A stretch of DNA of 23,636 nucleotides from the NCBI GenBank assembly GCA_001940755.1, contig MEHH01000011.1:1-23636 (forward strand), written 5' to 3'. Under the pieces are notes generated by a model. The model had not been told where the DNA came from. It saw only the letters and a list, made by a program, of their open reading frames with translations, and did not search any database. Position numbers and translations under genes: made by a program. This DNA comes from Candidatus Heimdallarchaeota archaeon AB_125 (GTDB taxonomy: Archaea; Asgardarchaeota; Heimdallarchaeia; Heimdallarchaeales; Heimdallarchaeaceae). Of the stretch, positions 1-6,614 are shown piece after piece. Each line of letters begins with the position of its first letter. Position 1 is the stretch's first letter.

Positions 1-1070
1 ATTATTGCATTTTCAATAATTTGGTGAGATAACCAACCACTAATATCCTCTCTAAAAACTGCAAGATATTCTGCTCTGGCTCCATCAGGGTCCCTTTGTA
101 ACTCATCTTCAATAACTTGTGTTGGAAGTGTAGGATTCATAGTCTGACTTGGAGCTTGACACACCAAAGTATTTTTATCCCTTACTCCAAAGTACCTTTG
201 ATATTTTTCATACATCAAACCACTTTTACTATATGGAGTAGAAATGAACAGCATCAAAGCATTTGGAATAGTCAAGATTGTAGGAGTTAAAGCTGTATAG
301 ATTTCCATGTCTGGGTTAGTAGAATTTTCTCCAGCCCAGTGGCTAACTTCATCTCCGATACATGCTATATTGGTCAATCCTCTGGGACTTGCTACACTTG
401 CTGTTTTAACTATAATAGAGATTCTGTTGTCCAGGTCAATCTGCTCTTTCAGTTCCTTCTCTACATGCTTACTGAATGCTGGAAGTGAAAGCAAAGCTTT
501 GATATATTGCAAAATGATTTGAGTCTGGCTCTTGTCTGAGGCAATCACTGTCACATAACCTCTCTCACCTTTTTGGAGATACTTTGTATAATTTCGAAAG
601 AAACTTAACCAGACAGCTATAAGACTCACTATAAAACTTTTTCCACCTCTTCTACCAATTACTAGAAAAACCTCTCGTGGCTGTTCTGTTGGAGCAGTTT
701 TTCTATTAGTCAACTGCTCATAAATTTCTTTTTCCTCTGGCTCCATTCTTATATTAAAAATTGCCTTCAATACTATCTTCCAATTTCTCCAACTGTCCTG
801 ATTCTCACCAAAGATAGATTTAAAATATCGTTCATCTTCCATACTTTCAATTATATTTCCTTGGAACTCCTTTAACTTTTCTCCAAACTTCAAGCTGTGA
901 GACCTGCAGTAACTAGAATCATGCAACTTGTATGCTTTGCATTCTGGCACTGAGCATAGTTTTTCAACTGGGCGTAAACTTCCTACTGGAAATAATTTTC
1001 TTCTTTGTTCTTTATTCGTGAGATTTGATATTACATCATATATTTTCAGATGTTCAATGCCATCATCCAT
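1..1070 (-). CDS. Phage/virus terminase large subunit, C-terminus cut by the left window edge
   Basis: The reverse strand reads open from the left edge up to ATG at 1070, giving about 356 residues without a stop. The protein is the DNA-packaging motor of tailed viruses: an ATPase followed by an RNase H-like nuclease. Visible motifs, numbered from 1070, are a terminase-type Walker A GRRGGKS (139-145; bases 636-656), Walker B CIGDEVSHW with D240-E241 (bases 348-353), and the coupling-type motif FISTPYSKSG. After these comes EYLAVFREDISGW, where the nuclease domain should begin, but most of that domain lies outside the window. An N-terminal C-x4-C-x10-C-x2-H pattern (C39, C44, C55, H58) may bind zinc. 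An in-frame ATG at 1130 is an alternative start, but a box A at 1095-1103 fits a leaderless start at 1070. It lies downstream of, and in the same direction as, the AlbA_2 gene. The family call is strong; whether the provirus is intact is unknown. Confidence 0.87.
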   Translation of the reverse strand, partial: MDDGIEHLKIYDVISNLTNKEQRRKLFPVGSLRPVEKLCSVPECKAYKLHDSSYCRSHSLKFGEKLKEFQGNIIESMEDERYFKSIFGENQDSWRNWKIVLKAIFNIRMEPEEKEIYEQLTNRKTAPTEQPREVFLVIGRRGGKSFIVSLIAVWLSFFRNYTKYLQKGERGYVTVIASDKSQTQIILQYIKALLSLPAFSKHVEKELKEQIDLDNRISIIVKTASVASPRGLTNIACIGDEVSHWAGENSTNPDMEIYTALTPTILTIPNALMLFISTPYSKSGLMYEKYQRYFGVRDKNTLVCQAPSQTMNPTLPTQVIEDELQRDPDGARAEYLAVFREDISGWLSHQIIENAI

Positions 1071-1093
1071 GGATTGTTTATAGGAACTTGAGC

Positions 1094-1104
1094 TTAATAT
1101 AAAT
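1094..1104 (-). promoter_or_regulatory. Candidate box A for the terminase gene
   Basis: On the minus strand TTTATATTA is centred about 29 bases before ATG 1070, the spacing expected for an archaeal TATA box and a leaderless transcript. No SD sequence is seen before that ATG. Confidence 0.4.
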
Positions 1105-1152
1105 TTCCAAGAATTAAGAAGGAAGAACATTCCGTATCTTAAAGAAATACTA

Positions 1153-2541
1153 CTAAGAGGTTTGATCCTTTTCCTTATGAATATTGAACATATATTCTTT
1201 GATTTCTTTTGGAGATAACCACTTCGTTGAATCTCCTCTCCTTAAAGGTATCTCAAATTTACTTTTACCTAGTCTATAAAGATAAGGTCTTCTTTTCTTA
1301 GAGGCTAATAATGATAAGACATAAACCTTTACCTTTTCCTTTTGATAGAGAAGTTCAAATTCCTTCTTTTCAAAATCTATCCAAGGATCACAATGTGAAT
1401 CTAGTGTTTGTTGAAGATTATTCATAAATTCCTCAATAGATAGATCTCCTACTCCTTCTATTATTCCTGTCTTTGTAACTCCCACAAGCACTAGTCCCTT
1501 AGATTGTGCATTAGCCATTGCTGTCATCTGTTTAGATATGTTCTGATAAAATGATTCTGATGTTTCTTCTACCACACTTTTGAATTCAGTTGTTTCATTT
1601 TCTTTTTCGTCGATCAATCTTTGAATATCTGATTGAGATAACTCCTCCAAACTAATAAAATCTTCAATCTGTAGAGAATATTTACGATCATATCTGTGGT
1701 CAAGTACATTTCCACCTGATTCTGGGATATTTGTATCACCCTTGAAACCTATCTTATTTTTTGAGAGAAGGTAGAAATCAACATTAGCAATGTTGTGTGT
1801 GAAGACTTCTTTTATCTTATCTGTTGTGAATTTAACTTCTCTCATTTCATATTTACCGTTTGTGAATTCAACATTTATAGTTCCTCTAGGCTTTTCCATT
1901 TCCTCATTTACCATACTTTTTATTTCAACCTCAACTACATTTCTGAAGCATTCAAATCTATGAATATACCACTCAAAATGAGCTAAATCTATAACTAGAG
2001 GATAATCGACACCCATTGTATATGATTCTTTTGAAAACATCTTGTCCTTATGTTTGAAAATATCATATGCTGCTGTAATTATATCTGTGTATCCTATGTT
2101 ACTTGAAGTAGAAAACTGTTTATCTTTGAATGTATAATTCTTTGCTTTTACTTTTAATCTATAACAAGGTGTAAATCTACCAGTTTTGCCATATCTTTGT
2201 TTCAACTTTAGACTTTCTTCAACAGCGAATTGCTCAGTTTCAAATGTATAATTAACACCATCTGGGTACTTTATCGTCATTATTCTTTTATCTGAATCTA
2301 TTTCAAAATTCTTCACTAAGTCGATTACCTTATCATTTTCTAATTTGATTCTCTCAAATTTAATAATACTATTTTGTTCAAATTCTCTTATAGTTTCTAC
2401 TTCAAGAGATTCTGTCATAGGATAAATATATGCAAAGGGATGAGACTTCCCCTTTTCATCTATGAAGATACCTCTGTCCATTAAGAAAAATTCATATCTA
2501 TCTTTCCACAATTCAATGAAATTGAAGAATTCGATTTCCAT
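1153..2541 (-). CDS. Protein with unknown N-terminal region and C-terminal AlbA_2 (Schlafen-type) domain
   Basis: 462 residues from ATG 2541. The last 150 residues match the AlbA_2 / divergent AAA_4 fold (Pfam PF04326 family) found in Schlafen-like and many mobile-element proteins. They contain ENETTEFKSV (about 315-323), a helix with NISKQMTAMANAQSKG, the strand LVLVGVTKTGIIEGVGDL (350-367), and a terminal RRPYLYRLGKSKFEIPLRRG segment. Residues 1-300 are beta-rich and charged, with no motif I recognise, and carry no membrane segment. In other proteins AlbA_2 domains bind nucleic acid or cleave RNA; activity here is not shown by the sequence. The gene ends 82 bases before the terminase start, on the same strand, so it may belong to the same provirus as a host-interaction or defence gene. 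The domain call is good; the function is unknown. Confidence 0.75.
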   Translation of the reverse strand: MEIEFFNFIELWKDRYEFFLMDRGIFIDEKGKSHPFAYIYPMTESLEVETIREFEQNSIIKFERIKLENDKVIDLVKNFEIDSDKRIMTIKYPDGVNYTFETEQFAVEESLKLKQRYGKTGRFTPCYRLKVKAKNYTFKDKQFSTSSNIGYTDIITAAYDIFKHKDKMFSKESYTMGVDYPLVIDLAHFEWYIHRFECFRNVVEVEIKSMVNEEMEKPRGTINVEFTNGKYEMREVKFTTDKIKEVFTHNIANVDFYLLSKNKIGFKGDTNIPESGGNVLDHRYDRKYSLQIEDFISLEELSQSDIQRLIDEKENETTEFKSVVEETSESFYQNISKQMTAMANAQSKGLVLVGVTKTGIIEGVGDLSIEEFMNNLQQTLDSHCDPWIDFEKKEFELLYQKEKVKVYVLSLLASKKRRPYLYRLGKSKFEIPLRRGDSTKWLSPKEIKEYMFNIHKEKDQTS

Positions 2542-2566
2542 AAGAGTAAATTGAGTTTCATATTAT

Positions 2567-2578
2567 TAACAATTGTTA
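2567..2578. promoter_or_regulatory. 12-bp perfect palindrome between divergent genes, possible operator
   Basis: TAACAATTGTTA is a perfect palindrome in the 100-base gap between the AlbA_2 gene (minus) and the membrane protein gene (plus). It lies beside the AT-rich minus-strand box A candidate at about 2558-2569, a common position for an archaeal repressor site. Nothing else identifies a regulator, and AT-rich DNA yields such palindromes by chance. Confidence 0.25.
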
Positions 2579-2641
2579 CAGAAGAACCATTCTTGTTTGT
2601 TTAAATTTGCTTATCTTAAATATTCATCTTAAAATATAATA

Positions 2642-3277
2642 TTGTGGAGTCCAAAAACTATATCAAATATTATTACACTTACTTTGTATCTTCTTTGTTC
2701 ATTAATAGTCTTATATTTTACGTATAAAATATTCCCAAAACGAACCAAGAATCTTTTCAAAAGAATTTACGGTTTTATTAAGAAAAATAATACAATAATT
2801 GCAAGTGATTTTTGTTTAGGGGGTTTAGCTGGAGGAGGTTTACTTGATACATTTTTTGTGTTAATGAACAGAGAGAAAGTAGTAGGTTTATTAAGTTGGA
2901 AAATTGCTATTGGTGGTTGGGCTTTAGGAATATTCGTTATTATTATAACCAATAAGGATCTAGTAAAATGTGTCTATATTCTTCTTGGATTTTTCTTAAA
3001 TGATTTCTTAGTTGGCTCTATCTTAACTGGAAGCATATTTCTATTTATTTACGCTCAAGAGAGGAATGATATGATTTCAATGATTACTATTTTTGCTGTT
3101 GTGTACTTTTTATTTGTTTTACTTCATTTCAGAAATAAACTTCTCGAAACTGAAAGAGGTGCTAGAAGAGCGTTCAAGAACTTTAAAGATTATTGGAATT
3201 CAGTCTCCAATAGTTCCGCTTATGAAGAGTCTGAATATGAAGTCCCTCTAGATTTCATATATCATTCCCAATATTAG
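2642..3277 (+). CDS. Multi-pass membrane protein of unknown function
   Basis: 211 residues from TTG 2642. There is no in-frame ATG before about residue 75, so a non-ATG start is needed. A box A like sequence CTTAAATATT (2615-2624) lies about 23 bases upstream, which fits a leaderless message. Hydrophobic segments occur at about 8-30, 53-72, 80-101, 107-135 and 142-162. They are followed by a basic stretch (ARRAFKNFKDYW) and an acidic, tyrosine-containing tail. A glycine-rich run GGLAGGGLLD lies in the second segment. I recognise no family. The gene converges with the beta-helix gene. It is probably real because its coding potential is continuous and its topology coherent. Confidence 0.6.
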   Translation: MWSPKTISNIITLTLYLLCSLIVLYFTYKIFPKRTKNLFKRIYGFIKKNNTIIASDFCLGGLAGGGLLDTFFVLMNREKVVGLLSWKIAIGGWALGIFVIIITNKDLVKCVYILLGFFLNDFLVGSILTGSIFLFIYAQERNDMISMITIFAVVYFLFVLLHFRNKLLETERGARRAFKNFKDYWNSVSNSSAYEESEYEVPLDFIYHSQY

Positions 3278-3302
3278 AATATGTTCACACATGCTTTTGT
3301 TC

Positions 3303-3316
3303 TGATTCTAGAATCA
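3303..3316. other. 14-bp perfect palindrome between convergent genes
   Basis: TGATTCTAGAATCA is an uninterrupted palindrome in the 85-base gap between the convergent membrane-protein and beta-helix genes. It has no loop, so it is a poor hairpin terminator. A protein-binding site or chance is possible. Confidence 0.25.
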
Positions 3317-3362
3317 TGTTACTACTCTGTTAACTTCATTAGAATGTTTATTATTGCTTTAC

Positions 3363-4493
3363 TTACAAAATTTTAGAGAAATAACTCAAATTATCATAGT
3401 TCGCATAAAAGAAAAACAATGCTAAAAATGAAAAAACAACACTTATGAAATATATATTAATCAAACTTGTTTCTAGTTCCTCTTTTCTGACTAAAGGAAA
3501 CAAATCTGTAGATTCAGCTTCTCCCTCAATTTCGTAAGTTGAATCCCCATTTAAATTGTCCCAGAAATTTCCTATTTCTTTAAGATTATTGCTCCAAATA
3601 TTTCCCAACCCATTATCTTCAGCCTGAGATCTTTCAGAATTGAAATTACTAATAAAATCATTATAGAAGATTTGATTTCCATCACAGTTATCATCCAAAG
3701 ATAAACCAAAGTAAGTATTCTTCTCGAAGAGATTGAACTTAAAGAAACAATAGTCAGAGCTATGCAAAAACACACCTCTCTTCCCGTTTTCTCTGATTGT
3801 ATTATTTTTAAAAATAACACCATCACTCTCTTCAATTATCACTCCTTCTTCCCCATTTCTAGAACAAGTATTATTAAGAACAGTTGCGAACTCTATTCCT
3901 CCTAAATACAAACCTTCCTTACTATTATCATAGCATTCATTATCATGCATGGCTAAATTCTCTATTAAAGCAACAGCTATTCCTTCACCACCATTTCTAT
4001 AACAGTGATTATTTCTGATTAATACATTATAACAAAATGTTACTACAATTCCTGAAGCTTCATTATCATAACAGAGGTTGTTCTGAATAACAATATTACG
4101 AGTAGTGAAAACAATTATTCCTTTCCCATTCTCTTTATCACTATTAAAACAGATATTGTTTTCAATTCTAATTTCACCCTCAAAGACGTTTTCAACAAAA
4201 ATACTGTTGAAAGAAGCATCAATGAAACAATTACGAATGAGAAGATGTTTGGTGATATTAGTAACATAAATACCATAAGAATCAGAAGTAGAGATATTGA
4301 GACCTTCAATGAGATAAGGTTCTTCGTAAGTACCGGAACCTTCGAAAACAAGCAAATCGGTATCAGAAGTAATCTCTATAGGTTCATGAAGAGCATATTG
4401 TAGTTGTTTGAAACCAATAGTAGCTTCTAAGTTTACTGGTAAAAGTGTTAAACCTAATAAAATTATCAGAGTTTTTCTCCATGAAAACACCAT
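3363..4493 (-). CDS. Secreted, C-terminally anchored right-handed beta-helix (NosD-like) protein
   Basis: 376 residues from ATG 4493. An N-terminal signal peptide (about 1-24, RKTLIILLGLTLLPVNLEA) is followed by the opening motif GSGTYEEPYLIEGLNI typical of NosD / parallel beta-helix proteins. About ten short repeats of the type NN-x-C-x-x-N-x-x-x-GI/V follow (about 70-290), for example IRNNHCYRNGGEGIAV. The repeat region closes with GNFWDN...STDLFPLV, the usual end of NosD-type domains. Residues about 343-365 form a membrane helix, so the protein should sit outside the cell anchored by its C-terminus. Such domains bind or process carbohydrates or act as surface scaffolds; the ligand cannot be read from the sequence. 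A box A at 4521-4530 lies about 32 bases upstream. Confidence 0.82.
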   Translation of the reverse strand: MVFSWRKTLIILLGLTLLPVNLEATIGFKQLQYALHEPIEITSDTDLLVFEGSGTYEEPYLIEGLNISTSDSYGIYVTNITKHLLIRNCFIDASFNSIFVENVFEGEIRIENNICFNSDKENGKGIIVFTTRNIVIQNNLCYDNEASGIVVTFCYNVLIRNNHCYRNGGEGIAVALIENLAMHDNECYDNSKEGLYLGGIEFATVLNNTCSRNGEEGVIIEESDGVIFKNNTIRENGKRGVFLHSSDYCFFKFNLFEKNTYFGLSLDDNCDGNQIFYNDFISNFNSERSQAEDNGLGNIWSNNLKEIGNFWDNLNGDSTYEIEGEAESTDLFPLVRKEELETSLINIYFISVVFSFLALFFFYANYDNLSYFSKIL

Positions 4494-4520
4494 TCAAGTT
4501 CTCTAGAAATACTAAAAAGA

Positions 4521-4530
4521 AATATATAAA
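4521..4530 (-). promoter_or_regulatory. Box A of the beta-helix gene
   Basis: Minus-strand TTTATATATT is centred about 32 bases before ATG 4493. It is the clearest TATA-like element of this intergenic region. Confidence 0.5.
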
Positions 4531-4559
4531 CCAAAGAGAAATAACTTACAATTAATGTT

Positions 4560-6422
4560 TTAGGCACAATTTTTGCATATCCATCCTTTAACTGGATCCA
4601 TTTGTAATTGTTTGAGCAACTTCGGTTCACTTAGAAATAATTTGCGAATATTCTCTGTTGCTTCAGGATCTAAATAAATCTGTTCCACAGTTACTTCAGG
4701 AAGTTCGTCTGGAGATGTCCAGTCATCCCAGATTTTCTTAAACTTTGAGAGTAAGTCTTTTGGTGCTGATTTGCTAATGACCGCATATGTAACACTTTTT
4801 CCTAGTGAAGCTATGTCTCTTGTTACTCTCACCCATTGTTTTAATTCAGTGTCTTTGACATAAGATTCTAACTTTTCTTTGCAGTTTGCACACCCAAACC
4901 ATATATTTACAACATTTCTGAGTTTGTTATCACTGTGGGCAATCTTAACAATAAGAGGTAATTCTTCCCATTTGTGGATGTCCCTCAAAGCAGCAACAGC
5001 TACCCATATGTTTTCAGTTGTTCTTTGAATTTGGTTAAGGTCTTCTCTCTGTTCAACTGAACTTTCAAGGATGTTTTCTAATAACTTTGTTACTTCTTCA
5101 CCATAATAATATCCTGAAACATCTTCCTTTTCTATAACTTTCTTCTCTATCTTTTCTGTAAATTCTTCAAAAAGACTATACATTCTGAGTGTTCTTTTCT
5201 CATTGATAAAGGATGCACTCAATAATTCATTAATAATATTCCTAGTATCTTGATATTGGGTTAATTCTTGTACATTTGGATAGAATTTTTGTAAAGATTG
5301 ACTATTTATCTGTATCTTGCATGTTGGACATTCTCCCTTAACCTTTATCCATTCCAATATGTGATTTTTATGAAATATATGATTGCAAAGTTTTGTCTGA
5401 GCTATTTCTTCTCCTTCTACTATGATGTTTTTGCATACTTCACAATAAGGTGCATTCTTTCCACAATCTAGACAAACAAACAGTTCTTCATCTTTAATTT
5501 CTTCTAATTGTCCTTGACAATACATACAAAGAAGTTTTTTCTTCTTTTCTTGAGTAGATGAATAGGTTCCTAAAACTTCTTGAGTATCTTCTTTTGGTTC
5601 AAAAACTATAATATCGCCATCTAATTCAAAAGCTATAGATTCAGAAACCTCAAAAAGTAACCAATTCCTGCAAGAATCTGAATCAGAAAATCCAAGTGTT
5701 TTGCTTAAATCATCTAAAGAAATTGATTTGGTTTTTTTAGCGATTTTTATGATGTTCTCCTCGCTTTTTTCTCTGTTTTCTTCTTCTTTTTTCTGTTTTT
5801 CCCAGAATTGACGAAATTCAATGGTATGCTTTTGCAAATCAGGTGGTAACAATGAAAAATCAACCCATTGAGCATTCCACTCAAAAGTTGGGGGATTTTC
5901 ACTTTCCACTGAGAAATTTTTTAGATTTTTGCAGTATCTAAGAGGAGCAAGATCAAGTGTTTTCAGTCGATTAAAGCCAAGGTCCAGTGTTTCTAAGTTT
6001 GTTAAGTTTTGCAAGGGGGTAAGATCAAGATATTCCAGTAGATTATAACAAATGTCGAGTTTTCTTAACTTTGTGAGATTTTGCAAGGGGGTGAGCTCAA
6101 GAGTCTTTAATTTATTATTGAAAAGGTCCAGTGTTTCTAGGTTTGTTAAGTTTTGCAAGGGGGTGAGCTCAACAGTTCTCAGCATAGTATAGCTAAGATT
6201 GAGATATTCCAAGTTTATTAAGTTCTGGAGAAAAGATAGGTTATTAGTTTTCAGTTGTATGTTATGAAGATTGAGATATTCCAAGTTTGTTAGGTTCTGG
6301 AGAGGTGTGGTGTCAAGAGTTCTTAAGTTAATAGAACCCAAGTTGAGTATTTTTACATTCTTATCTACTTCTATTGATTTTGTTGTATCGTCATTTAAAA
6401 TTCCTGTTATTATAATTTTCAT
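4560..6422 (-). CDS. LRR / winged-helix / zinc-ribbon / RING-H2 protein, putative ubiquitin E3 ligase
   Basis: 620 residues from ATG 6422. Residues 20-170 hold leucine-rich repeats with an exact 24-residue period (LQNLTNLEYLNL at 41, 65, 89, 113, 137, then a degenerate copy at 161). A charged coiled segment (205-222) leads to a winged-helix-like domain (222-275). A zinc ribbon follows (C299/C302, C317/C320). The RING-H2 finger is C327-x2-C330-x15-C346-x-H348-x2-H351-x2-H354-x10-C365-x2-C368, including CNHIFH and the tryptophan W358 that usually contacts E2. Histidine replaces the usual sixth-ligand cysteine. The last 230 residues are helical, with C511/C514 and a terminal CKNC. In eukaryotes this fold transfers ubiquitin, and Asgard archaea are known to encode ubiquitin systems. 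The LRRs probably choose the substrate. There is no signal or membrane segment, so it is cytosolic. The E3 role is inferred; no ubiquitin, E1 or E2 gene is in the window. Confidence 0.82.
   Translation of the reverse strand: MKIIITGILNDDTTKSIEVDKNVKILNLGSINLRTLDTTPLQNLTNLEYLNLHNIQLKTNNLSFLQNLINLEYLNLSYTMLRTVELTPLQNLTNLETLDLFNNKLKTLELTPLQNLTKLRKLDICYNLLEYLDLTPLQNLTNLETLDLGFNRLKTLDLAPLRYCKNLKNFSVESENPPTFEWNAQWVDFSLLPPDLQKHTIEFRQFWEKQKKEEENREKSEENIIKIAKKTKSISLDDLSKTLGFSDSDSCRNWLLFEVSESIAFELDGDIIVFEPKEDTQEVLGTYSSTQEKKKKLLCMYCQGQLEEIKDEELFVCLDCGKNAPYCEVCKNIIVEGEEIAQTKLCNHIFHKNHILEWIKVKGECPTCKIQINSQSLQKFYPNVQELTQYQDTRNIINELLSASFINEKRTLRMYSLFEEFTEKIEKKVIEKEDVSGYYYGEEVTKLLENILESSVEQREDLNQIQRTTENIWVAVAALRDIHKWEELPLIVKIAHSDNKLRNVVNIWFGCANCKEKLESYVKDTELKQWVRVTRDIASLGKSVTYAVISKSAPKDLLSKFKKIWDDWTSPDELPEVTVEQIYLDPEATENIRKLFLSEPKLLKQLQMDPVKGWICKNCA
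5943..6302 (-). repeat. Five 72-bp tandem repeats encoding LRR units
   Basis: Five consecutive 72-base units encode residues 41-160 of the LRR protein. Parts are nearly identical at DNA level: TTGCAAGGGGGT with its flanks recurs at about 6016, 6082 and 6154 on the plus strand. This points to recent unit duplication rather than old, protein-level similarity only. Confidence 0.8.
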
Positions 6423-6450
6423 ACTAATGGCATCTAGTCACTTCTTAGAA

Positions 6451-6460
6451 TTTTTAAAGT
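6451..6460 (-). promoter_or_regulatory. Candidate box A of the LRR/RING gene
   Basis: Minus-strand ACTTTAAAAA lies about 33 bases before ATG 6422. No SD sequence precedes that ATG. The 192-base region 6423-6614 separates this gene from the divergent 7TM gene and holds no other feature I can support. Confidence 0.35.
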
Positions 6461-6600
6461 TTCCTTTGAAAAAAGGTCAGTAGGTATCTGTGTTCAAAAA
6501 TAACTGAAACTGTCTTGTAGCTAAATAATAGAGGTGATTATAGTATTTTTATGATAAGATCCTTGATTAGTGCTAATGAACTAGTTCTTAATTTTCCTCC

Positions 6601-6610
6601 GTTTTTATAT
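6601..6610 (+). promoter_or_regulatory. Candidate box A of the 7TM/LAGLIDADG gene
   Basis: GTTTTTATAT would place transcription start near 6632. That favours the in-frame TTG at 6639 over the TTG at 6615 as the real start codon. Confidence 0.35.
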
Positions 6611-6614
6611 CAAT

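Noticed and set aside
307..522. Plus-strand 71-codon frame
   Set aside because: It lies antisense inside the terminase, whose motifs are clear on the other strand.
5943..6302. Repeat array as CRISPR or non-coding satellite
   Set aside because: The period equals 24 codons and encodes regular LRR units without spacers of CRISPR type.
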